From Paenibacillus alginolyticus DSM 5050 = NBRC 15375 (lineage in GTDB: Bacteria > Bacillota > Bacilli > Paenibacillales > NBRC-103111), in contig NZ_AUGY01000001.1 of NCBI RefSeq assembly GCF_000422905.1, forward strand, positions 124,001 to 188,000: a stretch of 64,000 bases of DNA, written 5' to 3'. Under the pieces are notes generated by a model, which worked only from the letters and a program-made list of their open reading frames with translations, was not told where the DNA came from and made no database searches. Below, one piece after another: positions 35,983 through 44,500 of the stretch. How positions within the stretch are numbered: the stretch's first letter is position 1; every line of letters starts with the position of its first letter. The position numbers and the translations under genes are program-made.

Positions 35983-36852
35983 TTAGGAGGATTTCGCTAC
36001 AGGGCTTGGCGCAGCAATTTGTTCGCCCATTTCTTTGGCTCGCTCTGCCGAACGAAACACCGCTTGTGAGATGGCTTCACTAAACTGAAAACGATCCAAA
36101 GCTTCTATGGAAGCTTGCGTTGCTCCATTTGGCGATGTGACCTTGCGACGCAGTTCAGCAGGATTTTCTTGCGTTAACTGAACCATATGCGCGGCTCCGA
36201 GCACCGTTTGAAGTGTTAATTGATGTGCATCTTCTGCGGTAAGACCGCCTTCAATGCCAGCTTTGATCATAGCTTCCATGAAATAGTAGACATAGGCAGG
36301 ACCGCTGCCGGATACGCCTGTCAGAATTTCTAATTTCTCTTCTTCCACGATCGTTACAATACCAACAGCCTCAAACATTTGGGTTGCCACTTGTCTGAAT
36401 GTAGCATTAACCTTCGAGGAGAAGCTCATCCCTGTAGCACCTAGACCAATTGTGCTGGACGTATTCGGCATCGTGCGAACAATCGGCATATTGGTTTGCA
36501 GCAGAGCTTCTGTTTTCGCGATAGAGAGCCCGGCAATGACCGAAACGAGAAGCTGCTGCTCGTTCAGAAGCGGCTGCAGCTCGGCGAAGGCATTCTCCAC
36601 ATCCTTGGGCTTCATGCAGAGAACGACAACATCGGCTTCGCGTAGGAAGGTTTCCTTCGTTAACGGGTCTGATGTTGCCTGCAGACCGTATTCTGATCGT
36701 AGAAAAGCTAACCGGTCTTGATCCGAGCGATTCATTACAAATAGATTATGGGGATCAGCGACTTTGGTTTCAATGAGTCCGCGGATGATCGCTTCCGCCA
36801 TCGAACCGGCGCCGACAAAGGCTATTTTGGTTTGGGATAAAGTAGTGGACAT
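35983..36852 (-). CDS. proC: Pyrroline-5-carboxylate reductase
   Basis: The last step of proline synthesis, NAD(P)H reduction of pyrroline-5-carboxylate. The N-terminal Rossmann motif is FVGAGSMAEAIIRGL. The substrate domain shows RTMPNTSSTIGLGATGM and the C-terminal signature GSGPAYVYYFMEAM...TSPNGATQASIEAL. Length 289 is a little above the usual 270. AAGGAGG lies 8 bases upstream. Fourth gene of the proline operon. Confidence 0.95.
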   Translation of the reverse strand: MSTTLSQTKIAFVGAGSMAEAIIRGLIETKVADPHNLFVMNRSDQDRLAFLRSEYGLQATSDPLTKETFLREADVVVLCMKPKDVENAFAELQPLLNEQQLLVSVIAGLSIAKTEALLQTNMPIVRTMPNTSSTIGLGATGMSFSSKVNATFRQVATQMFEAVGIVTIVEEEKLEILTGVSGSGPAYVYYFMEAMIKAGIEGGLTAEDAHQLTLQTVLGAAHMVQLTQENPAELRRKVTSPNGATQASIEALDRFQFSEAISQAVFRSAERAKEMGEQIAAPSPVAKSS

Positions 36853-36879
36853 CGTTCATTCCTCCTTGATTTTGAAGTG

Positions 36880-38127
36880 TTATTCGCGTATTTGTCCGCT
36901 TCCATAAACGCGGTATTTGGTTGAAGTTAATGACGGTAGCCCCATGGGTCCGCGAGCGTGAAGCTTTTGGGTGGAGATGCCGATTTCCGCTCCGAAGCCG
37001 AATTCAAAACCATCGGTGAAACGAGTCGAAGCATTGTGATAAACCGCCGCTGCATCCACTTCCTGTAAAAATCTTTCGGCATTAGCCGCATCTTCCGTCA
37101 CGATACATTCGGAGTGCATCGTACCGTATTCACGAATGTGATCAAGGGCTTCATCTAGATCCTTCACAACTTTAATGTTAAGAATGTAGTCCCCATATTC
37201 GGTTTTCCAGTCTTCGATTTCGGCAACCTGCATGCTAGGCACTAACTCACGAGCACGTTCATTACCTTTAAGCGCTACATGAGCACCTTTGAAAGCCTCC
37301 GCAATGGCACTTAAATGCTTTTCTGCAATCGCCTCATGCACAAGTAATGTTTCCATGCTATTGCAAACAGAAGGACGCTGAGCTTTGGCGTTGATCCCGA
37401 TGCGAACCGCCATATCGAGCTGTGCACTTTCATCTATAAAAGTATGACATACACCCGCACCTGTTTCAATGACAGGGACAGAGGCGTTATTGACAACATT
37501 TTGAATAAGTGAATGCCCGCCTCTTGGAATAAGCACATCGATGAGACCATTCAATTTCAACATTTCATCCACAGAGCTGCGGTTTGCGCTTAGAATTAAT
37601 TGAAGGGCATCAGCGGGAATGGCAGAACGGCTTAATGCACCGTGCAGAACTTCAACGATTTTCTCATTGGAAAATAAAGCAGAAGAACCGCCACGCAGAA
37701 CGACTGCGTTGCCTGTCTTAAGACACAAACCAGCTGCATCAACGGTCACGTTTGGTCTTGCTTCATATATAATGCCGACCACGCCAAGGGGCACACGGAT
37801 TTTGCGAATACGCAATCCGTTTGGACGTTCAAATGCTTCCAACGTATCCCCAACCGGATCGGGGAGCTCGGCTATTTGGCGCAGCCCTTCAGCGATCGCT
37901 GCGATACGGGATTCATTCAGGGCTAGACGATCGAGTAGAGAAGCGCTTGTGCCTAACTCTTTGCCTCGCTGCAAATCTTTAGCGTTCGCTTCGATAATCG
38001 CTTGCTGCTCCGATACAAGGCTATCCGCCATAAGGAGTAGTGCCGCATTCTTTTGCTCTGTTGTAAGATTACCCATGATCTGGGCAGCTTGTTTGGCTAA
38101 TTTAGATTTTTGAACGACTTCACTCAT
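36880..38127 (-). CDS. proA: Glutamate-5-semialdehyde dehydrogenase (gamma-glutamyl phosphate reductase)
   Basis: Reduces gamma-glutamyl phosphate to the semialdehyde in proline synthesis. The aldehyde-dehydrogenase fold shows IYEARPNVTVDAAGLC, AVVLRGGSSALFSN, the catalytic-cysteine region RPSVCNSMETLLVHE, and the FGFGAEIGISTQKLHARGP end. Length 415 is standard. It overlaps proS by 8 bases and has AGGAGG 10 bases before its ATG. Confidence 0.96.
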   Translation of the reverse strand: MSEVVQKSKLAKQAAQIMGNLTTEQKNAALLLMADSLVSEQQAIIEANAKDLQRGKELGTSASLLDRLALNESRIAAIAEGLRQIAELPDPVGDTLEAFERPNGLRIRKIRVPLGVVGIIYEARPNVTVDAAGLCLKTGNAVVLRGGSSALFSNEKIVEVLHGALSRSAIPADALQLILSANRSSVDEMLKLNGLIDVLIPRGGHSLIQNVVNNASVPVIETGAGVCHTFIDESAQLDMAVRIGINAKAQRPSVCNSMETLLVHEAIAEKHLSAIAEAFKGAHVALKGNERARELVPSMQVAEIEDWKTEYGDYILNIKVVKDLDEALDHIREYGTMHSECIVTEDAANAERFLQEVDAAAVYHNASTRFTDGFEFGFGAEIGISTQKLHARGPMGLPSLTSTKYRVYGSGQIRE

Positions 38128-39856
38128 GAGAAGATCGACCTCCTGTTTGGAATAAGGAATGGCAATGCGTAAGTATATGCTCTACAGATCGTTCATATTG
38201 ACTGCCGTCTCGGCGTTCTTTACATTCTACTATTCGCTCACTTGCTTTCTTGCCGACTGTGATTCGAAGAGGGAAGCCTAGTAGATCCGAATCATTGAAT
38301 TTAACGCCAGGACGATCATCCCGATCATCCCATAGGACGGAGTAGCCTGCCCTAATTAACGTTGTATAAATCTCTTCGGATAATTTCATTTGAACTTCAT
38401 CCTGAACATGAATGGTCAGTAGATGAATGGAGAATGGCGTAATGGACTCAGGCCATACAATGCCTCGTTCATCATAATTTTGCTCGATAATGGCAGCTAG
38501 CACACGCGAGACACCAATGCCATAGCAGCCCATAATAATGGGCTCGAAAACTCCATTTTCGTCGCTGATCGATGCGCCAAGGGAACGGCTGTACTTGGTG
38601 CCGAGCTTAAATACGTGACCAACCTCAATCCCTTTCGCAAAAGAAAGCTCGTGCCCGCAATTGGAACATAAATCGCCTTGGGCAACATTTCGAACGTCAT
38701 GAAAAGAAATCGCTCCGAGATCCCTTTCGACCTCCACTTGAATCAGATGGAAATCGGGCTCATTGGCTCCGACGATAGCATCTTTTAAGCCTTTGATAGA
38801 AGTATCAGCGATGAATCTTACATTCTGAAGTCCAATTGGACCGATAAATCCGGCAATGGATCCTAACTTCTCTATATCAACTTCGGAAAGCATAGAGACC
38901 TCATCAGCCCCAAGGGCTTGCTTCAGCTTAACCTCATTTAATTCATAATCGCCTCGCAGGAGGACAATAACTGGCATTCCATCAGCTTGTAAGGCAACAG
39001 ATTTAATGATCTGATTGGCATCTATTTGTAGAAATTGACTAAGCTGTTTGATACTTGTCACTTGCGGCGTATGAACCTTCACTGGTTGCGAAGCTGATAA
39101 AATGGTATCTACTCGCATGGATATTCGATGTTCTGGTACCGTTCCAATTGCTTTTTCAATATTCGCAGCATACTGACAGGAAGTGCAGTGGACGATTGTA
39201 TCCTCACCAACATCAGCCAAGGCCATGAATTCATGGGTATCCGTACCGCCGATAGCGCCTGAATCGGCTTCAACTGCTCGGAACTCCAATCCGCATCGTG
39301 TGAAAATGTTAACATAAGCGTTATACATGCTTTGATAGCTCGCATCGAGCCCGCTTTCCGTACGGTCGAAGGAATAGGCATCCTTCATGAGGAACTCACG
39401 TCCGCGGAGCAGACCGAATCGGGGTCTGCGTTCATCGCGGTATTTCGTTTGAATCTGATAGAGCGTGACAGGCAGCTTCTTGTAGGAATGAATCTCGTCC
39501 TTCACGATCGTCGTGATGACTTCTTCATGGGTAGCTCCAAGCGCAAATTCTCGGCCGTTCCGATCTTCAAGACGCATCAGCTCGGGACCATAGACATCCC
39601 ATCTGCCTGAGGCTTTCCATAATTCGGAAGGGTGGAGAGCTGGCATAAGCATTTCCTGTGCACCGGCTGCATCCATTTCTTCTCGGACAATTTGTTGTAT
39701 GTTGTGCAGGGCTTTAAGACCCAAGGGTAAATAGGAGTAAATGCCACTGGAGAGCTGTCGAATTAATCCCGCACGCAGCATGAGTCGGTGGCTTGCTGCT
39801 TCCGCATCTCCCGGAATATCTCGTAAGGTTGGGTTAAGCAATCGTTGTTGTCTCAT
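38120..39856 (-). CDS. proS: Prolyl-tRNA synthetase, bacterial type with editing insert
   Basis: Charges tRNA-Pro. The class II core contains KYRDERRPRFGLLRGREFLMKD (motif 2), followed by the INS editing domain between motifs 2 and 3 (about residues 225-385). Then come GCYGIGVSRVLAAIIEQ (motif 3) and the C-terminal anticodon-binding domain with a GYSVLWDDRDDRPGVKF segment. Length 578 is typical. Its place between proB and proA in a T-box operon couples proline making to proline charging. Confidence 0.94.
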   Translation of the reverse strand: MRQQRLLNPTLRDIPGDAEAASHRLMLRAGLIRQLSSGIYSYLPLGLKALHNIQQIVREEMDAAGAQEMLMPALHPSELWKASGRWDVYGPELMRLEDRNGREFALGATHEEVITTIVKDEIHSYKKLPVTLYQIQTKYRDERRPRFGLLRGREFLMKDAYSFDRTESGLDASYQSMYNAYVNIFTRCGLEFRAVEADSGAIGGTDTHEFMALADVGEDTIVHCTSCQYAANIEKAIGTVPEHRISMRVDTILSASQPVKVHTPQVTSIKQLSQFLQIDANQIIKSVALQADGMPVIVLLRGDYELNEVKLKQALGADEVSMLSEVDIEKLGSIAGFIGPIGLQNVRFIADTSIKGLKDAIVGANEPDFHLIQVEVERDLGAISFHDVRNVAQGDLCSNCGHELSFAKGIEVGHVFKLGTKYSRSLGASISDENGVFEPIIMGCYGIGVSRVLAAIIEQNYDERGIVWPESITPFSIHLLTIHVQDEVQMKLSEEIYTTLIRAGYSVLWDDRDDRPGVKFNDSDLLGFPLRITVGKKASERIVECKERRDGSQYERSVEHILTHCHSLFQTGGRSSHE

Positions 39857-39881
39857 GGCTGGGAGAACCTCACTTTCGTCA

Positions 39882-40982
39882 TTAAGTCAAAGGAACCCAT
39901 TCATCACGGTGAATGACTTCGATACGAGCAACTTCCACACGTTTCTGGACTTCATCAGTTGATAATCCTGCGGCGGCTTGCACCTGCCAAGCCGCGTAAT
40001 TGACAACGCCGCGTCCTAGCAGCGCGCCTTCGATGCTGATTACCTCGACGACGTCGCCGGGGTGGAAGTCCCCTGCAGCGCCGGTGATGCCGGCAGGAAG
40101 CAAGCTCTTGCCACCGCTGAGCAGGGCCGCCTTCGCGCCTTGGTCAACGATGATTTGCCCTTGGGGCAGCGAGTGGAAGCCGACCCATTGTTTCTTCACC
40201 GGCAGGTTGTTCAGCGCCGTGTCGAAGTACGTGCCCTTGCCGCTGCCGTCGACAGCGTGCGGCAAATCACCGGGCTCGAGTACGCGCCCGATGAACACCG
40301 GCACGCCCCCGCGCATCGCGATGCGGGCGGCCTCGACCTTGGAGCGCATGCCGCCGGTGCCGACCGCGCTCCCAGAGCCTCCAGCGAAGCTGAACAGCTC
40401 ATCGCTGATGGCGTCCACGCGATCGATGCGCTGCGCGTTCGCGTTTTTGCGTGGGTCGTCCGTGTACAGACCGTCCATATCCGTAATGATGATCAATTTG
40501 TTCGCTTTAACCAAATTGCCCACCAAAGCTGACAACGTATCATTGTCGCCGAATTTCAGTTCATCCACCGCGACGGTGTCATTCTCGTTAATGATCGGCA
40601 CGACACCTCGCTGCAGCAGCTCGTCGACCGTCATCAGCGCGTTCTGCACGCGCTTGCGGTTAGAGAAGTCGTACCTTGTGAGCAAAATTTGCGCCACGCT
40701 GATACCGTGGGACGCAAATGCTTCGTGGTACGCCTGCATGAGAAGCGCTTGGCCGACAGCGGCTGCGGCCTGCTTCTCGTGCAGCACCTTGGGCCGCGTG
40801 CGGTAGCCAAGGGAGGTGAAGCCTGCGGCAACTGCGCCTGAAGTAACCAGCAGGACTTGATGACCGTCCTGCTTCAATTGCGCCAGCTCCGACGCGAAAA
40901 AACGTATCTTCTCCGGATTGAGGCCCCCGGTATCTGAAGTTAAAGAGCTGCTGCCGATTTTGACGACGATTCGCTGAGTCAT
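39882..40982 (-). CDS. proB: Glutamate 5-kinase
   Basis: First enzyme of proline synthesis, phosphorylating glutamate. An amino-acid-kinase domain (KIGSSSLTSDTGGLN at the N-terminus, INENDTVAVDELKFGDNDTLSA, and GTGGMRSKVEAARIA) is followed by a C-terminal PUA domain (about residues 275-360). The ATG at 40982 is selected because AAGGATGGGATC precedes it; the open frame upstream passes through the T-box leader and is not coding. The gene is unusually GC-rich over 39960-40910. Confidence 0.95.
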   Translation of the reverse strand: MTQRIVVKIGSSSLTSDTGGLNPEKIRFFASELAQLKQDGHQVLLVTSGAVAAGFTSLGYRTRPKVLHEKQAAAAVGQALLMQAYHEAFASHGISVAQILLTRYDFSNRKRVQNALMTVDELLQRGVVPIINENDTVAVDELKFGDNDTLSALVGNLVKANKLIIITDMDGLYTDDPRKNANAQRIDRVDAISDELFSFAGGSGSAVGTGGMRSKVEAARIAMRGGVPVFIGRVLEPGDLPHAVDGSGKGTYFDTALNNLPVKKQWVGFHSLPQGQIIVDQGAKAALLSGGKSLLPAGITGAAGDFHPGDVVEVISIEGALLGRGVVNYAAWQVQAAAGLSTDEVQKRVEVARIEVIHRDEWVPLT

Positions 40983-41020
40983 ATCGATCCCATCCTTTGA
41001 TTGACATGTATGTAGATAAC

Positions 41021-41060
41021 AAAAAAGACTCCCGTCCTCATAACATAAGGACGAAAGTCT
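41021..41060 (-). terminator. T-box terminator upstream of proB
   Basis: Read leftward, GACTTTCGTCCT pairs with AGGACGGGAGTC, followed by TTTTTT. This is the conditional terminator of the leader. Confidence 0.85.
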
Positions 41061-41275
41061 GTAGCTTCCGCGGTACCACCTTAGATTGGCGCACACCGAT
41101 AGCGGCTGCACCCAACTCTAGATTCCCTAAATAACAGCAGGGCACTGTTCAACTCATCGTTGACTGTTCAGGGGCGGGTTCGGAGTCGGTTCACGGCAAG
41201 CTCTCTCAGTCTATGGAGCTTACTCTCTGTTTACGTGCTTAACGGTTCCTACTATTCCCATCATAACATTGCGAT
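41021..41275 (-). ncRNA. Proline-type T-box leader of the proB-proS-proA-proC operon
   Basis: On the minus strand the T-box core AAGGTGGTACCGCGG (41068-41082) precedes the terminator, and it would bind the uncharged tRNA acceptor end to form an antiterminator. In stem I the conserved AGTA of the specifier loop is at 41250-41253. The opposing strand reads GAACCCG (41175-41181), giving CCC or CCG, both proline codons. Uncharged tRNA-Pro should therefore switch on the operon. The 5' limit is approximate. Confidence 0.88.
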
Positions 41276-41367
41276 ATAGAAGTTTTTAAGGACTTCCTTT
41301 TTTTATTCTATCTAGAATAGCATGCAGTACAAGCGTTTGTAAAGAAGCAGCAGCCTCTATTTTTTGC

Positions 41368-42570
41368 TTATCCAAATAGATTCAGCTTGCCAATTCGTTG
41401 CACGGCTTCTGCTAATCGTTCTTCAGAGGATAAGAGGCCAAGCCTTACATAGCCTTCTCCGTGCGTTCCGAAGCCTACGCCTGGTGCGACGACAACCTTC
41501 GCTTCTTGCAAAAGCAAATCGGCAAGACTTTGTGAGGAATGTCCTTTTGGAACGGGCAGCCATGAGAAGAAAGACCCTTGTGAGGGGCGAGCATGCCAGC
41601 CAATACTAGCAAGAGCTGTATATAGGGCATTGCGGCGGCTTTCGTAAACATCACGCAGCTCAGTAACACAATCTTGCGAGGCCGTGAGAGCTGTTGCGGC
41701 TGCCGCTTGGATACCGCCGAACAGAGAGCAGTAGTAATGATCTTGCATCAAGTTAATAAGGCGGATAACTTCACGGTTCCCAAGGGCAAAGCCTACACGC
41801 CAGCCAGCCATATTATACGTTTTGGAGAGGGTATAGAACTCGATTCCCACTTCTTTGGCACCTGGTGTTTGCAGGAAGCTAACTGGCTTCTGACCGTCGA
41901 ACCCTATTGCACCATAAGCGAAATCACTGGCGACGACAACGCCATTCTTGTGCGCAAATTCGACCGTTTCTTCATAAAAGGAAGCGGGAGCTGTTGCACC
42001 CGTTGGGTTGTTCGGATAATTAATGAACATCAGTTTCGCTCGGTTCAAATCGGATTCGTTGAGCTGTGAGTAGTCAGGAAGAAAGTTGTTTTCTTCACGC
42101 AAGGGCATGAATGCCATCTCGGCACCGGCAAGAGCAACCCCGGACCAATAATCCGGATAGCCAGGATCTGGAACCAAGCAGACATCGCCCGGATTAAGCA
42201 AACATTGTGCGATCTCGATCAGTCCTGTTTTACCGCCAAAAAGAATCGCTACTTCCGTTTCAGGATCAAGATCTACGTTGTGATCTTCCTTATAACGCTG
42301 AGCAATGGCTTGTTTCAGAAATGGAAATCCGCTGAACGGCGGATATTTATGATACAAAGGGTTAGCAGCAGCTTCTTGTATGGATGCCACGATATGCGGA
42401 GGCGTAGGGCGGTCAGGATTACCTTGGCCGAGATTAATGACGTCATGACCCGCAGCAATTTGCTCATTTGCTTTGCGTACGAGTGTTGCAAAAAATTGAG
42501 TTGGAAGTCCATTCATACGTTCAGCAGGCTGTATAGTAAATGGGCTTGTTGTTGGGGATAATTTTGTCAT
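41368..42570 (-). CDS. mtnE: Methionine-salvage aminotransferase (MtnE type)
   Basis: A class I PLP aminotransferase predicted to convert 4-methylthio-2-oxobutanoate to methionine. It matches remembered MtnE/YkrV sequences along its length: VINLGQGNPDRPTPPHIV, PDPGYPDYWSGV, NYPNNPTGA, the PLP lysine in TLSKTYNMAGWRVGFA, and the C-terminal RIGKLNLF. LL-diaminopimelate aminotransferase is a related alternative but a poorer match. It lies just upstream of the proline T-box, in the same direction. No SAM riboswitch is visible before it. Confidence 0.88.
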   Translation of the reverse strand: MTKLSPTTSPFTIQPAERMNGLPTQFFATLVRKANEQIAAGHDVINLGQGNPDRPTPPHIVASIQEAAANPLYHKYPPFSGFPFLKQAIAQRYKEDHNVDLDPETEVAILFGGKTGLIEIAQCLLNPGDVCLVPDPGYPDYWSGVALAGAEMAFMPLREENNFLPDYSQLNESDLNRAKLMFINYPNNPTGATAPASFYEETVEFAHKNGVVVASDFAYGAIGFDGQKPVSFLQTPGAKEVGIEFYTLSKTYNMAGWRVGFALGNREVIRLINLMQDHYYCSLFGGIQAAAATALTASQDCVTELRDVYESRRNALYTALASIGWHARPSQGSFFSWLPVPKGHSSQSLADLLLQEAKVVVAPGVGFGTHGEGYVRLGLLSSEERLAEAVQRIGKLNLFG

Positions 42571-42724
42571 GATTTAATTCACACTCCGGAGGTCGGGATT
42601 TTAATTATTAACCTTAATGTAACATGATTAATCTTTTTTTCATAGTGATGAAAATAATCGATTTTACATCAAGCAGCCAATATCATAAAGTTAGTTCATA
42701 AGTTAAGGGAAGGTGCTGAAGACC

Positions 42725-43252
42725 ATGTCGGACAACACAATAGTGGCTCAGGTTTTTTTGCAGGAATCCATACGTGCATTTGAAAATATGAAGAAGCTGG
42801 CGGATAAAGCTTTCGCACAAACGGAAGATGCTCATTTTTATCTAACGTTATATGTGGAGTCGAATTCGTTAGAAATGCTGATTAAGCACATGCATGGGAA
42901 CATGTTGTCACGGTGGACAGATTTCTTAACAACGGATGGGGAAAAGGAAACACGCCAGCGTGACGGTGAATTTGAAAGCAGCCAAGACACGCGGAAAGAG
43001 CTCATTTCCAAGTGGGAGGAAGGCTGGCAGGTTCTGTTTGATACATTGCACGCACTCACTCCGGATGATGTTCTTAGGACTGTTCAAATTCGAGGCGAAG
43101 GGCATTCTGTGCTTCAAGCCATTCAGCGCCAAGTGTCTCATTATGGCTACCATGTGGGTCAAATCGTTCTGCTCAGTAAGCATTGGGCAAAGTCTCATTG
43201 GGAGACTTTAAGTATAGCAAGAGGACAATCCAAAGCGTTCAAACCATCATGA
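42725..43252 (+). CDS. DinB-like (DUF1572-type) protein
   Basis: A four-helix-bundle protein of 175 residues of the DinB/YfiT superfamily, which includes metal-dependent, often thiol-linked enzymes. The metal-histidine pattern appears as MLIKHMHGNMLSRW in the second helix and HYGYHVGQIVLL near the C-terminus. Some DinB proteins are bacillithiol transferases, but nothing here proves that. The ATG at 42725 follows GGGAAGG; a GTG at 42713 overlaps that site. Divergent from mtnE. Confidence 0.75.
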   Translation: MSDNTIVAQVFLQESIRAFENMKKLADKAFAQTEDAHFYLTLYVESNSLEMLIKHMHGNMLSRWTDFLTTDGEKETRQRDGEFESSQDTRKELISKWEEGWQVLFDTLHALTPDDVLRTVQIRGEGHSVLQAIQRQVSHYGYHVGQIVLLSKHWAKSHWETLSIARGQSKAFKPS

Positions 43253-43331
43253 GTTCCATTGAGTTCAAACAAAAATTAGACTACTATAGAGAGATATTGG
43301 TAAACTGACCGCTGGAAGGAGTCTTCACCAT

Positions 43332-44132
43332 ATGTCTGAATCACAATTACTTCATATTGCACTTATTCAAATGGATATTCAAATCGGAGAACCCGATACG
43401 AACTTTGCTCAATTGGAGAAGCTTCTACATCAAGCGGTGAGTGGAGATCAAAAGCCTGATGTGATCGTATTCCCTGAGATGTGGAACACCGGCTACGCCT
43501 TAACGGAGATTCAGCAGTTGGCTGATCCTAACGGTGTTAGGACGAAAGCCTTTTTGAGTGATTTCGCCCGGACCCATCATGTCAATATTATCGGCGGATC
43601 CATTGCAGATAAAAGAGACGATCGTGTTCTGAACACGATTTATGCGTTTGATCGTGAAGGCGCGGAAACTGCCGAGTATTCCAAAATTCACTTGTTCCGT
43701 CTTATGGACGAGGAAAAGTTTCTACATAGCGGCGACCAGCTTGGCCGATTTGAACTTGAAGGTGTTCCTGCTGGCGCGATGATCTGCTATGACATTCGTT
43801 TCCCTGAGCTTGCGCGCAAATTAGCGCTGGATGGGGCACGAATTTTATTCGTACCTGCGGAATGGCCGCACCCTCGTTTGCACCACTGGCGTACGCTGCT
43901 CATGGCCAGAGCCATTGAGAATCAAATGTATGTCGTTTCCTGTAATCGTGTTGGGACGAGTGGAACGACGAATTTCTTTGGGCACTCGATGGTGATCGAT
44001 CCTTGGGGCGAAGTGCTGGTGGAAGGCGATGAGAGCGAAGCGATTTTGCATGCAACCATCGATTTGACGGAAGTCGTACGTGTTCGCGCTAAAATTCCGG
44101 TCTTCGAAGACCGTCGTCCACATTTGTACTAG
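43332..44132 (+). CDS. mtnU: Carbon-nitrogen hydrolase, omega-amidase-like (MtnU)
   Basis: A nitrilase-superfamily enzyme of 266 residues. The Glu-Lys-Cys triad is visible in VFPEMWNTGY, YSKIHLF and AMICYDIRFPE. It resembles YkrU/MtnU of Bacillus, thought to hydrolyse alpha-ketoglutaramate produced by the glutamine-dependent MtnE reaction. The closeness of mtnE and mtnWXB supports this. GGAAGGAG precedes the ATG. It is transcribed toward glyS. Confidence 0.83.
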   Translation: MSESQLLHIALIQMDIQIGEPDTNFAQLEKLLHQAVSGDQKPDVIVFPEMWNTGYALTEIQQLADPNGVRTKAFLSDFARTHHVNIIGGSIADKRDDRVLNTIYAFDREGAETAEYSKIHLFRLMDEEKFLHSGDQLGRFELEGVPAGAMICYDIRFPELARKLALDGARILFVPAEWPHPRLHHWRTLLMARAIENQMYVVSCNRVGTSGTTNFFGHSMVIDPWGEVLVEGDESEAILHATIDLTEVVRVRAKIPVFEDRRPHLY

Positions 44133-44159
44133 TCTAAATAAAAATGTACCTGCAACTAT

Positions 44160-44188
44160 TTGATTTTTTGTCGGTTTTTCTGTAAACT
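44160..44188 (+). promoter_or_regulatory. Sigma-A promoter of glyS
   Basis: TTGATT and TAAACT are separated by exactly 17 bp and lie just upstream of the T-box leader. Confidence 0.7.
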
Positions 44189-44194
44189 AAAGCC

Positions 44195-44427
44195 AATTGA
44201 ATGATCAATTGTGGCTGTGAAGGATGAATAGTACTTGAACAACTTCAAGTTCAGCGAGCTGGGGACGGTGAGAGCCCAGATTGAAGCTCAAGGAAAAGGC
44301 TATCCGGAGCCAATGCGATAAAGGGGATACGCTGCTTTAATGGTGTATCAACTAGGGTGGAACCGCGGGTGCGTAAGGCTCTCGTCCCTAGGCATTATTT
44401 GATGCCTTTGGATGTTGAGCTTTTTTT
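44195..44427 (+). ncRNA. Glycine T-box leader of glyS
   Basis: The T-box core AGGGTGGAACCGCGGG is at 44354-44369. In stem I, AGTA at 44230-44233 is followed by CTTG, which pairs with CAAG at 44289-44292. The next bases, GAAAAGGC (44293-44300), contain GGC at 44298-44300, a glycine codon in the expected specifier position. The GGAT/ATCC lower stem encloses the loop. The terminator is listed separately. Confidence 0.9.
44375..44427 (+). terminator. T-box terminator upstream of glyS
   Basis: GGCTC pairs with GAGC, and inside it AGGCAT with ATGCCT, followed by TTTTTTT. It can be replaced by the antiterminator formed with the T-box core. Confidence 0.8.
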
Positions 44428-44500
44428 GCGTCTGCTCATATCCAAAGGGTCGTCAAAGGTCATTGACCTATAAACGAGAAGCTGAAGGAGCGAATGAACA

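Noticed and set aside
40000-40806. 268-codon plus-strand frame opposite proB
   Set aside because: Proline/serine/threonine-rich shadow of the GC-rich part of proB, without a start signal.
40982-41111. N-terminal extension of proB
   Set aside because: It translates the T-box terminator and core; ATG 40982 has the ribosome binding site and matches ProB N-termini.
42571-42712. Search for a SAM riboswitch before mtnE
   Set aside because: No S-box start sequence or kink-turn pattern seen; only AT-rich intergenic DNA.
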